In this document: in pieces, positions 27,008 through 37,136 of the stretch | Layout: each line of letters starts with the position of its first letter | How positions within the stretch are numbered: the stretch's first letter is position 1 | Source of the DNA: Mycobacterium sp. | GTDB taxonomy: Bacteria > Actinomycetota > Actinomycetes > Mycobacteriales > Mycobacteriaceae | DNA length: 43,677 nucleotides | Direction: 5' to 3' | Assembly (NCBI GenBank): GCA_025963385.1 | Contig: JAOPUT010000317.1 | Span: 1 to 43,677, forward strand | Made by a program: the position numbers and the translations under genes | Notes under the pieces: model-generated | Seen by the model: the letters and a program-made list of their open reading frames with translations, nothing else | Told to the model about the DNA's origin: nothing | The model's database searches: none

Positions 27008-29503
27008 ATGACAAAGCAGACACCAGATCCCGCCGCCGGGGCCTCTCGATGGGAGGCGCCGGCGGCGGGTTCGTCGCGTCCGGCCAACGATCTGGCCACG
27101 GCCGCCGAACAACTGGTCACCGGCGGATCGCGGCTCGACTCGGCGGCGTTGCGTCACGCGCTGCTCGATCTTCACGAATTCTGGCTCACCACAAAGGCAA
27201 CCGAAATCGGCATCACGGCCACCAGCGGCTTCGCCATCGTCGCCACCGGTGGTCTCGGCCGCGGCGAGCTGCTTCCCTACTCCGATCTGGACCTGACCCT
27301 GGTGCACGACAACATGCCTCGCGACGTGGTGTCCCAGGTGGCCGAGCTGCTCTGGTACCCGTTGTGGGACGCCAACATCCACATCGACCACAGCGTTCGC
27401 ACGGTGCCGGAGGCGCTCAAGGTCGCCGGTGAGGACATCTCGGCGGGTCTGGCCATGCTCGATGCCCGGCACATCGCGGGCGACTCCGACCTCTCGGCGC
27501 TGTTGGTCGGGGGGGCCCGACGCCAGTGGCGCACCGGGATCGCCCCCAGGTTCGAGGAACTGGTCGCCCACACCAGGGCGCGCTGGGAGCGCAGCGGGCA
27601 GATCGCCCACCGTGCCGAGCCCGACCTCAAGAACGGACGCGGCGGCCTGCGCGACGTCCAGCTGCTCAACGCGTTGGCCATCGCGCAGCTCGCGGACGCG
27701 TACCCGAGCCGATCGCTCGCCTCACCCACCGGATCGCTGGGTGACGCACACCTGGCGCTGCTGAACGTACGCACCGAGCTCCATCGCGTTTCGCGCCGTG
27801 GCAGGGAGATGCTGCTGGCGCAGTTCGCGGACGAGATCGGCGCGGCACTTCACATCGGTGACCGGTTCGATCTGGCCAGGATGCTCAGCGATGCCGCCCG
27901 CACCATCAGCTACTACGTCGACGCCGGGATCCGCACGGCGTCGAATGCGTTGCCGCGCCGGGGTTTGTCGGCACTGCGGCGGCCCGTACGGCGTCCGGTC
28001 GACGAGGGCGTCATCGAGTACGGGGGCGAGGTCATGCTGGCACGTGACGCCCGCCCCGAACGCGACCCCGGCCTCATCCTGCGAGTCGCCGCCGCGTCAG
28101 CCACGACCGGTCTTCCGATGTCGGCGTCGACCTTGAGCCGACTGGCCGAGAACGCACCCGAACTCCGCACGCCGTGGCCGCGGCAGGCGCTCAAGGACCT
28201 GCTGGTCATGCTGGCCGCCGGCCCCGCCACCGTGGCCACTATCGAGGCGTTGGACCGAACCGGGCTGTGGGGCAGGCTGTTTCCCGAATGGGGTGCGGTG
28301 CGGGACCTTCCGCCGCGCGACGTCGTCCACATCTGGACGGTCGACCGGCATCTTGTCGAAACCATCTCGCGCGCAAGCGCGTTCACTACCCGCGTATCGC
28401 GGCCCGACCTGCTGGTGCTCGGTGCGCTCGCGCACGACATCGGCAAGGGTCGCGGCGGCGACCACAGCGTCATCGGCGCAGACCTGGCGACCCAGATCGG
28501 CACCCGGCTGGGCCTGTGGCCCTCGGACGTGGCGCTGCTGTCCAAGATCGTGCGGTACCACCTTTTGCTGCCGGACACGGCGACGCGCCGCGACCTGCAG
28601 GACCCCAAGATCATCGCGTCCGTGGTCGACGCACTCGACGGCGACCTCGTGCTGCTCGAGTTGTTGCACGCGCTCGCCGAGGCCGACGCGCTGGCGACCG
28701 GCCCGGGGGTGTGGGGCGACTGGAAGGCCTCGCTGATCGGCGATCTGGTGCGTCGCTGCAGGCTCGTCATGGCAGGCGAGCCGCTGCCGACCCCCGATCC
28801 CATTGAGCCACGCCACCTTTCGCTGGCGGCCGACGGAGGAGTGCACGTCGAGCTGGTGGCCGGTGACAGCGCGCACATCTTCAATGTCGCGATGATCGCA
28901 CCGGACCGCAGGGGTTTGTTGTCCAAGGCAGCCGGGGTGTTGGCGTTGAACTCCCTGCGTGTGCACTCGGCGTCGGTCAACAGCCGCGGCGGCGTGGCGA
29001 TCAACACGTTCGTGGTGTCACCGCATTTCGGGTCGCCGCCCGCCGCCGAGCTGCTGCGCGAGCAGTTCGTGTTGGCCCTCGGCGGTGACCTCGACGTCAT
29101 CGGCACCTTGGAGCGGCGCGACCGTGACGCCGCGGCCACCAACACGACCAAGGCAGGGGAGATCCCTGACGCCGTGCCGATCAACGCGCCCGCGCCACCG
29201 CGGATCCTCTGGTTCGAGGGCACCGCGCGCGGCGAGTTCGTGCTGCAGATCCGCAGCACGGACCGGGCGGGATTGCTGGCGCGGCTGACGGCGGTCATCG
29301 AGCGCGACGGGATCGACATCGCGTGGGCGAAGGTCACCACGCTCGGTTCGTCGGTCGTGGACGCGTTCGGCATCGTCGTGCCCGAGCTGGTGGCAGGCGA
29401 CCCGACGCAGGAACATTCGCAGGCGCGCGAGGACCTCGAGCGCGACCTCTACGCGGTGCTACCCGCGCCGACCCCGGCCAAGACGGTGCCGGAGGCCAGC
29501 TAG
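27008..29503 (+). CDS. glnD: PII nucleotidyltransferase/adenylyl-removing enzyme GlnD
   Basis: The 831-residue bifunctional enzyme modifies and demodifies GlnK; in actinobacteria it transfers AMP. Domains in order are the nucleotidyltransferase ([16 protein letters not shown] near 82, with the two metal Asp), a helical linker, the HD hydrolase ([13 protein letters not shown] near 475) and two ACT domains ([18 protein letters not shown] and [18 protein letters not shown]) that sense glutamine. The N-terminal [16 protein letters not shown] is encoded by a near-perfect inverted repeat and may be an insertion. The ATG at 27008 follows GGGGAGGA. ffh follows after 24 bp. Confidence 0.95.
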   Translation: MTKQTPDPAAGASRWEAPAAGSSRPANDLATAAEQLVTGGSRLDSAALRHALLDLHEFWLTTKATEIGITATSGFAIVATGGLGRGELLPYSDLDLTLVHDNMPRDVVSQVAELLWYPLWDANIHIDHSVRTVPEALKVAGEDISAGLAMLDARHIAGDSDLSALLVGGARRQWRTGIAPRFEELVAHTRARWERSGQIAHRAEPDLKNGRGGLRDVQLLNALAIAQLADAYPSRSLASPTGSLGDAHLALLNVRTELHRVSRRGREMLLAQFADEIGAALHIGDRFDLARMLSDAARTISYYVDAGIRTASNALPRRGLSALRRPVRRPVDEGVIEYGGEVMLARDARPERDPGLILRVAAASATTGLPMSASTLSRLAENAPELRTPWPRQALKDLLVMLAAGPATVATIEALDRTGLWGRLFPEWGAVRDLPPRDVVHIWTVDRHLVETISRASAFTTRVSRPDLLVLGALAHDIGKGRGGDHSVIGADLATQIGTRLGLWPSDVALLSKIVRYHLLLPDTATRRDLQDPKIIASVVDALDGDLVLLELLHALAEADALATGPGVWGDWKASLIGDLVRRCRLVMAGEPLPTPDPIEPRHLSLAADGGVHVELVAGDSAHIFNVAMIAPDRRGLLSKAAGVLALNSLRVHSASVNSRGGVAINTFVVSPHFGSPPAAELLREQFVLALGGDLDVIGTLERRDRDAAATNTTKAGEIPDAVPINAPAPPRILWFEGTARGEFVLQIRSTDRAGLLARLTAVIERDGIDIAWAKVTTLGSSVVDAFGIVVPELVAGDPTQEHSQAREDLERDLYAVLPAPTPAKTVPEAS
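27029..27069 (+). repeat. 17-bp inverted repeat at the start of glnD
   Basis: CCCGCCGCCGGGGCCTC (27029-27045) pairs with GAGGCGCCGGCGGCGGG (27053-27069) at 16 of 17 positions around a 7-nt loop. It begins 21 nt after the start codon, where a strong hairpin would hinder translation initiation. Confidence 0.85.
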
Positions 29504-29515
29504 CGGGCCGCCAGC

Positions 29516-29521
29516 TAGGCT
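29516..29521 (+). promoter_or_regulatory. -10 element (TAGGCT) for ffh, probably leaderless
   Basis: TAGGCT lies 6 nt before the ffh GTG at 29528, without a ribosome site. Confidence 0.55.
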
Positions 29522-29527
29522 AACCAC

Positions 29528-31099
<1,572 letters not shown>

Positions 31100-31100
31100 G

Positions 31101-32168
31101 GTGGCTGCGCTCCACGTCAAGGGCCGCGGGTTGCCCGGCGGTGAACCCGTCGAGTGGTGGGTGGTCCAGGGTCGACTGAGTGCCGAGCCCGTCGCCGACG
31201 CCGAGACCGTGGTGGACGGCGGCTGGATCATCCCCGGATTGGTCGACGCGCACTGTCACGTCGGTCTCGGGCCGGATGGGGCGACGGAGTTCGACGAAGC
31301 GATCGCGCAGGCGGAGACCGAACGCGACGTCGGCGCGCTGCTGCTGCGCGATGCCGGGTCGCCGGTCGACACGCGGAGCCTCGACGACCGCGATGATCTG
31401 CCGCGCATCATCCGGGCGGGCCGTCACCTGGCGCGGCCCAAGCGCTACCTGCCGGGTTTGCCGATCGACGTCGAGGACGAGTCGCAACTACCCGCCGCCG
31501 TCGCCCAGCAGGCCCGTTGGGGCGACGGGTGGGTGAAGCTGGTGGGGGACTGGATCGACAGGGGCATCGGAGATCTCGCGCCGCTCTGGTCCGACGACGT
31601 GCTCGTCGAGGCCATCGCCGCTGCGCACGCCGAGGGCGCCAGGGTCACTGCCCACGTGTTCGGTGAGGACGCCCTGCCCGGCCTGATCAACGCGGGCATC
31701 GACTGCATCGAGCACGGCACGGGGATCACCGACGACGTCATCACCCTCATGCTGGAGCACGGCACCGCGCTGGTGCCCACGCTCATCAACATCGAGAACT
31801 TCCCCGGCATCGCGCAGGCGGCGGAGAAGTACCCGACGTACGCCAGGCACATGCGGGACCTCTATGCGTCCTGCAAGCAGCGGGTCGGAGCCGCCCACGA
31901 CGCCGGCGTCCCCATCTACGCGGGTACCGACGCGGGCGGCACGATCGCGCACGGCAGGATCGCCGACGAGGTCGCCGCGCTGACGACCATCGGCATGAGT
32001 GCGACGGACGCCCTCGGCGCGGCGTGTTGGGACGCCAGGGCGTGGCTGGGCAGGCCCGCATTGGAGCACGGCGCGTCGGCCGATCTGGTCTGCTACGCCG
32101 ACGATCCCCGCAAGCCCGGCGTGCTCGACCACCCCGAGCTGATCATGCTGCGCGGCAAGATCTTCTAG
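31101..32168 (+). CDS. Amidohydrolase-superfamily protein (Rv2915c-like)
   Basis: The 355-residue metallo-hydrolase has DAHCHVGLG (HxH metal ligands, about 50), HVFGEDALPG and CIEHGTGIT (further His ligands) and the catalytic Asp in AGTDAGGTIAHGR. This imidazolonepropionase/prolidase-type layout hydrolyses amides or cyclic amides; the substrate is unknown. The GTG at 31101 starts 1 nt after ffh, so it is cotranscribed. A hairpin follows its stop. M. tuberculosis Rv2915c holds the same place next to ffh. Confidence 0.82.
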   Translation: MAALHVKGRGLPGGEPVEWWVVQGRLSAEPVADAETVVDGGWIIPGLVDAHCHVGLGPDGATEFDEAIAQAETERDVGALLLRDAGSPVDTRSLDDRDDLPRIIRAGRHLARPKRYLPGLPIDVEDESQLPAAVAQQARWGDGWVKLVGDWIDRGIGDLAPLWSDDVLVEAIAAAHAEGARVTAHVFGEDALPGLINAGIDCIEHGTGITDDVITLMLEHGTALVPTLINIENFPGIAQAAEKYPTYARHMRDLYASCKQRVGAAHDAGVPIYAGTDAGGTIAHGRIADEVAALTTIGMSATDALGAACWDARAWLGRPALEHGASADLVCYADDPRKPGVLDHPELIMLRGKIF

Positions 32169-32230
32169 CGCGAGCAGACGCAAACGTGCGCGACACGCGG
32201 GGGTGCTGCGCACACCTGCGTCTGCTCGCG
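32169..32230. terminator. Long inverted repeat between the amidohydrolase and TetR genes
   Basis: CGCGAGCAGACGCA (32169-32182) and TGCGTCTGCTCGCG (32217-32230) are perfect reverse complements. Inside, GTGCGC (32186-32191) faces GCGCAC (32208-32213). It lies between convergent genes, so it may end both transcripts. No U-tract is present. Confidence 0.6.
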
Positions 32231-32276
32231 GGATGGGGTCAGCACACGCCGCGGACGTAGCGCTGGCTGTTGCCGG

Positions 32277-32879
32277 TCAGTCGGTCGGCGGGCAGCCGAG
32301 TTCGGTGGCCACCGCCGTCATGGCGGCGACCGCCGTGGCGCGGGTCATCAGCGCGTTTCCGCCGACGATGTGTAGACCGTAGGCGTCTTCCAGGGCCACG
32401 AACGTCATCGCGAGCTGGTCGTCGTCGAGCGCTGCCGTGAACGTCCCCGACCGGCGACCCGCGGCGAAGATCCCGCGGTAGGTGTCCAGCTGCCGCAGGT
32501 ACATCTTCTGCACCAGCTCGTCGTGCAGCGCGGAATTGCCTGCGAGGAAGTCGAATTCGTACAGCAGGCGCATGAGGGCGTCGTCGGGACCGCTGGGCAG
32601 GCCCGCGCGGATCGCAATGCCGAGTTGGTGGCGGGGATCGTCCGACCCCGCGATGAGTCGGTCGCGATCGTCGCAGAACCGCTCGACGCCCGCGGCGTGG
32701 GCTTCGACGAGCAGACCGTCGAGATCGCCGTAGTAGTACAGCACCGTGCCGCGGCTCAGCCCGGCCTGCTCGGCGACGTCGGTCAGGGACAGCGACCGCA
32801 GGCCCCGCTTGTGGCCCGCGGTGTACGTCGCCTCGATGAGGGCCTGCCGCCGGGCGCCTTGATTACGCGGTCGGGCCAT
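32277..32879 (-). CDS. TetR-family transcriptional regulator
   Basis: The 200-residue repressor has an N-terminal helix-turn-helix, LTDVAEQAGLSRGTVLYYYG (DNA recognition), and a variable helical ligand domain with no identifiable ligand. It is divergent from the APC permease gene, the usual arrangement for a local regulator, so it probably controls the permease-amidohydrolase pair. I prefer the ATG at 32879, 7 nt after a TACTGT -10 hexamer on the minus strand; a GTG at 32903 would add eight residues. Confidence 0.88.
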   Translation of the reverse strand: MARPRNQGARRQALIEATYTAGHKRGLRSLSLTDVAEQAGLSRGTVLYYYGDLDGLLVEAHAAGVERFCDDRDRLIAGSDDPRHQLGIAIRAGLPSGPDDALMRLLYEFDFLAGNSALHDELVQKMYLRQLDTYRGIFAAGRRSGTFTAALDDDQLAMTFVALEDAYGLHIVGGNALMTRATAVAAMTAVATELGCPPTD

Positions 32880-32886
32880 GGGGTTG

Positions 32887-32892
32887 ACAGTA
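32887..32892 (-). promoter_or_regulatory. -10 element (TACTGT) for the TetR gene, probably leaderless
   Basis: TACTGT on the minus strand ends 7 nt before the ATG at 32879. It lies in the divergent region shared with the permease gene. Confidence 0.45.
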
Positions 32893-32920
32893 ATCCACGT
32901 CACGTGCGAGCCTTCTCGTC

Positions 32921-32953
32921 ATTCTTCGACACCAACGTCAAAGAATTCTTCGA
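32921..32953. promoter_or_regulatory. Possible TetR operator: palindrome and direct repeats
   Basis: ATTCTTCGA occurs at 32921-32929 and 32945-32953, 24 bp apart, the second overlapping the perfect palindrome AAGAATTCTT (32941-32950). The AT-rich palindrome stands out in the divergent TetR/permease region. Assigning it to the TetR protein is inference. Confidence 0.35.
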
Positions 32954-32986
32954 GCCCCCTTGCCCCCGACGAAATCGAGACCGCGA

Positions 32987-34423
32987 ATGACCCACCCGAG
33001 CACGAGGCCGCCCGCGGCAGCACCCGAACCCGATGCCACCCAGGCGACGTATGAGGGAACCCTGTCGCGCTCGCTGGGTGTCGGCGGCAACGTGCTCATC
33101 ACGCTGTCCGGCATCTCGCCCGCGTCGAGCGTGTTCGTGCTCGGCGGCGCTGCACTGGCCGCCTACGGGACCGGCGTGTTCTGGGGTTTCGCGGTGGCGG
33201 GCGTGATCAGCCTGCTGATCGCGTACTGCTACGCGGAGCTGGCGTCGCGCCACCCGGTGGCAGGCGGCGACTACTCGCTGGTCAGCCGCACCCTCGGCCC
33301 CGCCGCGGGCGTCGCGATCTTCTTCGTCGGACTGGTCACCCTTCCGCTCATCGTCGCGGTGTTCGCGCTCGGCGTCGCCGACTACCTCGGTGTCGCGATC
33401 GCAGGCCTGGACCCGGTGTGGACGGCCGTCGTCGTCACGGTCCTGGCCACCGCCACGGCCTGCCTGAACATCCGCACCAACGCGTGGGTGACCGGGGCGT
33501 TCCTCTTCATCGAGATGGCGGCGCTGGCGCTGCTCACCGTGCTGGGCCTGGTGCACGTCGAACGTCCGCTCACCGCGCTGCTCAGCCCGCAGGCCATCGA
33601 CGCCGCCACCGGCGGACTGGCGCCGCTGGGCATCGCAGGTCTGGTGATCGCCGTGACGCAGGGGATCTTCTCGTTCAACGGATACGGCGGCGCGGTGTAC
33701 TTCGCCGAGGAGACCAAGAACGCCCGCCGCACCATCGCCCGCGCCGTGCTCTGGAGTGCCGTCGTCACGATTCTCGCGGAGATCGTCCCGCTCGCCGCGA
33801 TCCTGCTCGGCACCGACTCGCTCGGTGACCTGTTCAGTGCGGACCTGCCTGTCGAGGCGTTCCTGGACGAGCGTGCCGGTCACGCCGTCACGGTCTTCGT
33901 GCTGGTGTCGATCGCGCTGGCGATCGTCAATGCGATCATCGCCATCGCCCTGCAGTCCGGTCGGCTGCTGTTCGCCGCGGCGAGGGACCAGGCCATGCCG
34001 GAGAAGATCGCCACACCGCTGACCCGGGTCTCGGAGACCGCGAAGATGCCGTGGGTAGCGACGTTGGTGATGGGCGTGCTCGCCGTCGCAGGCTGCCTGA
34101 TCCCGATGGACGTGCTGCTGAACGCGACTGGATCGACGCTGGCGTTCAGCTACGGGTTCATCGCGCTGTCGGCGATCGTGATGCGCCGCAAGACCGGGCG
34201 CGCGGGTTACCTGATGCCGCTGTGGCCGCTTCCGCCGATCGTCGCACTGATCGCCATCGCCACGATCTTCGTGATGGGCGTGCTCGACCCCAACCAGTGG
34301 CTGAGTCTCGGCATCGCCGTCGGCATCGTGGCGACGGGATTCCTGTACTACTTCTGCTACCTGCGTTCCCGCGCGGGCACCCATCTGCTGCTGCTCGACG
34401 TCTCCGACGAGGATGACCGGTGA
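32987..34423 (+). CDS. APC-superfamily amino-acid/polyamine permease
   Basis: The 478-residue membrane protein has about twelve hydrophobic segments and APC-family features near the first helix (GGNVLITLSGISPASSVFVL), then ELASRHPVAGGDYSL and YFAEETKNARRTI. Members of this family import amino acids, polyamines or related amides with a proton; the substrate is unknown. The ATG at 32987 is preferred over the TTG at 32960. The stop overlaps the next gene as GTGA, so it is coupled to the amidohydrolase. The divergent TetR gene is the likely regulator. Confidence 0.88.
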   Translation: MTHPSTRPPAAAPEPDATQATYEGTLSRSLGVGGNVLITLSGISPASSVFVLGGAALAAYGTGVFWGFAVAGVISLLIAYCYAELASRHPVAGGDYSLVSRTLGPAAGVAIFFVGLVTLPLIVAVFALGVADYLGVAIAGLDPVWTAVVVTVLATATACLNIRTNAWVTGAFLFIEMAALALLTVLGLVHVERPLTALLSPQAIDAATGGLAPLGIAGLVIAVTQGIFSFNGYGGAVYFAEETKNARRTIARAVLWSAVVTILAEIVPLAAILLGTDSLGDLFSADLPVEAFLDERAGHAVTVFVLVSIALAIVNAIIAIALQSGRLLFAAARDQAMPEKIATPLTRVSETAKMPWVATLVMGVLAVAGCLIPMDVLLNATGSTLAFSYGFIALSAIVMRRKTGRAGYLMPLWPLPPIVALIAIATIFVMGVLDPNQWLSLGIAVGIVATGFLYYFCYLRSRAGTHLLLLDVSDEDDR

Positions 34424-36117
34424 CCGACCTCCTCATCACCGGGGCGCGGGTACGCACCTTCGACGGCGACGCGCCGTGGGCCGAAGCCGTCGGCGTCACC
34501 GACGGGCGGATCAGCTATGTCGGAAGTGCCGCGGACGCCCCGACCGCCACCCGTCGCATCGACGCGGCGGGCCGGCTCGTCACGCCCGGCATCATCGACA
34601 GTCACAACCACCTGCTGCTGGGCTTCGACGAGGACGCGGTGTCGCTCGAAGGGGCCCACGATCTGGCCGAGGTGCGCAGGCGAATCAGCGAATTCGCTTC
34701 GCGCCGAACGGATCTCGAGTGGATCTGCGCCGAGAACGCGGTGTACGCGATCGTCGAGGGTCGCAGGCCCAACGCGGCCGACCTCGACGGATTGACCGAC
34801 AAGCCGATCTTCGTCACCACCTACGACCAGCACTCCGTCTGGCTCAATCGTGCGGCGCTCGCGGTGCTCGGCATCGCCGGGGGCACCGACATCGCCTGGG
34901 GCAGGCCCGAACGCGATCCCGACACCGCGGAGCCCACGGGCTGGGTCACGGACTTCTACACCAGCGCGATGACCGAGGCAGGCCTGGCGGCGCTGCAACG
35001 CGACATCCCGATGTACTCGCCGGAGCGCCGCTACCGCAAGCTGCAGTCGAGCATGCGGATGGCCACCGCACTGGGCATCACGACGGTCGTCGAACCGCAG
35101 GTGCCGGTGGCGGAGTTGCCGCTGTTCGAACGCGCCCTCGCCGAAGGAGTGCTGACCTCGCGCGTGATCGCGGCACTGTTCCATCCGGTCGGCGCCGACG
35201 GCACCTTCCGTGAACGCCTGCGCGACGCGGTCGACGGCGTGGTGCCCGACCCGATGCTGCGGCTCGGACCCGTCAAGCTGTACGCCGACGATGTCATCGA
35301 GCCGCACACCGCGCTGATGCTCGACGACTACGCCAACCGGCCAGGCGTCCGCGGTCGCCCCGGCTATCCCGGACGCGAGCTCGTCGGCGTGATCGGCGAA
35401 CTCGACCGGCTGGGTTTTCAGACGCACACCCACGCCACCGGCGACGCGGGCATCCGGCTGACGCTCGATGCCATCGAGCAGGCCGCCCGCACCAACGGGA
35501 CGCGCGACCGCAGGCACGGCATCGTGCACGTCGAGTGCCTGCACCCCGAGGATCTGCCGCGCTTCCGCGCCCTCGGCGTGACCGCCGCCATGCAGCCGAG
35601 GCACTGTTCGCCGGATCTGGTCGCGGGAACCTGGATGGACAACGTCGGGGAGCAGCGCTGGAGCCGCGCCTGGAGGTTTCGCAGTCTGCTGGATTCCGGT
35701 GCGACCGTGGCCTTCTCGAGCGACTGGCAGGTCGGCGAGATGGATCCTCTGGTCGGCGTCTACTCGGCTGCCACCCGCGCCGGACTGGACGGTTCGGACC
35801 CGTGGACGCCGGACGAGCGCGTCGATTTCGATCGCGCGTTGGAGGCGTACACCGTGCACGGCGCGCGGGCCTGGCACGCCGAGCGCGACAGGGGACGGGT
35901 CGCGCTCGGCATGCTGGCCGACGTCGTGGTGTGGTCCGACGATCTCTACCGACACGAACGCGAACCCGAAGGACTGCTGGCGCAGCACGCCGAGCTGACG
36001 CTCGTCGGCGGGACGGTCGCACACTCCGCGGGTGCGCTCACCGACCCGGTGGGAGCGCCGCTGCCGCAGGATCCGGTCAGTGTGGGCACGGGCGAACAGC
36101 ACGTGCACTGCCACTGA
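34420..36117 (+). CDS. YtcJ-type amidohydrolase (amidohydrolase family 3)
   Basis: The 565-residue enzyme has the family-3 layout: a small beta-sandwich N-terminus (LLITGARVRTFDGD), metal motif GIIDSHNHLLLGF (HxH), the segment TYDQHSVWLNRAAL, the His motif HTHATGDAGIRL, HVECLHPEDL, and the catalytic Asp in FSSDWQVGEMDPL. Relatives hydrolyse N-substituted formamides or other amides (NfdA type). The GTG at 34420 overlaps the permease stop (GTGA). Transporter, hydrolase and TetR look like one uptake-and-cleavage unit. The C-terminus is HVHCH. Confidence 0.85.
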   Translation: MTDLLITGARVRTFDGDAPWAEAVGVTDGRISYVGSAADAPTATRRIDAAGRLVTPGIIDSHNHLLLGFDEDAVSLEGAHDLAEVRRRISEFASRRTDLEWICAENAVYAIVEGRRPNAADLDGLTDKPIFVTTYDQHSVWLNRAALAVLGIAGGTDIAWGRPERDPDTAEPTGWVTDFYTSAMTEAGLAALQRDIPMYSPERRYRKLQSSMRMATALGITTVVEPQVPVAELPLFERALAEGVLTSRVIAALFHPVGADGTFRERLRDAVDGVVPDPMLRLGPVKLYADDVIEPHTALMLDDYANRPGVRGRPGYPGRELVGVIGELDRLGFQTHTHATGDAGIRLTLDAIEQAARTNGTRDRRHGIVHVECLHPEDLPRFRALGVTAAMQPRHCSPDLVAGTWMDNVGEQRWSRAWRFRSLLDSGATVAFSSDWQVGEMDPLVGVYSAATRAGLDGSDPWTPDERVDFDRALEAYTVHGARAWHAERDRGRVALGMLADVVVWSDDLYRHEREPEGLLAQHAELTLVGGTVAHSAGALTDPVGAPLPQDPVSVGTGEQHVHCH

Positions 36118-36119
36118 GG

Positions 36120-36968
36120 TCAGGCCGGCTGGCTGAAACCCCAGTCGAACAGGCTGATCGCCTGACCGTAGAGATCACCCGTGCCGTACATCAGCACCAC
36201 CAGGAGACGGCGCCCGTTGCGTTGCGCGGCGGTGACCAACGTCTTGCGGGCCAGGTCCGTGAAGCCGGTCTTGCCCGCGAAGTCCCCCGGGTAACGCGTC
36301 AAGAGCTCGTTCTGGGCATCGAGCTCCTTGGGGCCGCCGCCCTTGCCGGGAAAGGACGCGGTGGGGGACCGGAAGATCTGCGCGATCAACGGATACTTCA
36401 GTGCCTGGCGGTAGATCAGCGCGAGATCGTAAGGCGTGGTGAGGGTTTCCCATCCGGGACCGTCGAGTCCGGAGGGGGACGACACGCGGGTGCTGCGCGC
36501 CCCGACCGACTGGGCCTTGGCGTTCATCGCGGCCACGGCCGCGCGCTGGCCTCCGAGCATGTCGGCGAGCATGTTGGCGGCGTCGTTCCCCGACACCATC
36601 AGCAGACCCGCGAGCAGTTGGGTCGTGGTGTACGCCTGACCCGGCTCGAGCCCCACGCACGAACACTCGACCTGGGTGTGGCTCTGGTTGGCGCGCGCGA
36701 AGGAGTTCGGGTTGAGGTGATCCAGCACGACCATCGCGAGCAAGGGCTTGATGGTGCTCGCCGGTGCACGGGGGACGTTCGGGTCGCGGCTGCCGAGCAC
36801 CTTCCCGCTGTCGAGGTCGGCGACCAGCCAGGCCTGCGCGGGACCGTCGGGCGGCGCCACGACCGTGCCCGCGGGTTCGACCGGGGGTTGGGCCCATGCG
36901 ACCGGCGCGATGGTCGCGGTCAGCGCCGTGCCGAGGGCGAGCGCCGTCGCCGCGAACAGTCTTCGCAC
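36120..36968 (-). CDS. D-alanyl-D-alanine carboxypeptidase (DacB-like), copy 1
   Basis: The 282-residue secreted penicillin-binding protein trims the terminal D-Ala of peptidoglycan stems. A signal peptide (MRRLFAATALALGTALTATI, cleavage after AWA) leads to a serine-peptidase domain with ASTIK (SxxK), SGN (VSGNDAAN) and KTG (GKTGFTD). CSC before the SGN region may form a disulfide. The GTG at 36968 is chosen over a TTG at 36989 because a TACGCT -10 hexamer lies 6 nt before it. It resembles M. tuberculosis DacB2 (Rv2911). Confidence 0.92.
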   Translation of the reverse strand: MRRLFAATALALGTALTATIAPVAWAQPPVEPAGTVVAPPDGPAQAWLVADLDSGKVLGSRDPNVPRAPASTIKPLLAMVVLDHLNPNSFARANQSHTQVECSCVGLEPGQAYTTTQLLAGLLMVSGNDAANMLADMLGGQRAAVAAMNAKAQSVGARSTRVSSPSGLDGPGWETLTTPYDLALIYRQALKYPLIAQIFRSPTASFPGKGGGPKELDAQNELLTRYPGDFAGKTGFTDLARKTLVTAAQRNGRRLLVVLMYGTGDLYGQAISLFDWGFSQPA

Positions 36969-36974
36969 AACGCG

Positions 36975-36980
36975 AGCGTA
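36975..36980 (-). promoter_or_regulatory. -10 element (TACGCT) for dacB copy 1, probably leaderless
   Basis: On the minus strand TACGCT ends 6 nt before the GTG at 36968. It indicates that copy 1 has its own promoter and need not be cotranscribed with copy 2. Confidence 0.5.
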
Positions 36981-37136
36981 GGGACGCAAGGACTCGTCCA
37001 GTGCGCGGTGAGGTCTCCGTCGGATATCGAGTGCGGCGTCTCGGTGGTCGCCGACACTCCGCTTGGTGACACGGTCCTAGGCGTGTCGCGGCGACAACCG
37101 TACTTTCGGCGCGACCGAGGCGACCATCGAAGCGAG
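36981..37136. other. Intergenic region between the two dacB-like genes
   Basis: These 156 bp include the inverted repeat TGTCGC-G-GCGACA (about 37084-37096). I see no gene. The repeat could be a weak terminator for the upstream copy. Confidence 0.4.

Noticed and set aside
32880..32903. GTG 32903 as the TetR start
   Set aside because: ATG 32879 has a TACTGT hexamer 7 nt upstream and begins with the usual basic arm (MARPRNQGARRQAL). The longer start would include the -10 itself.
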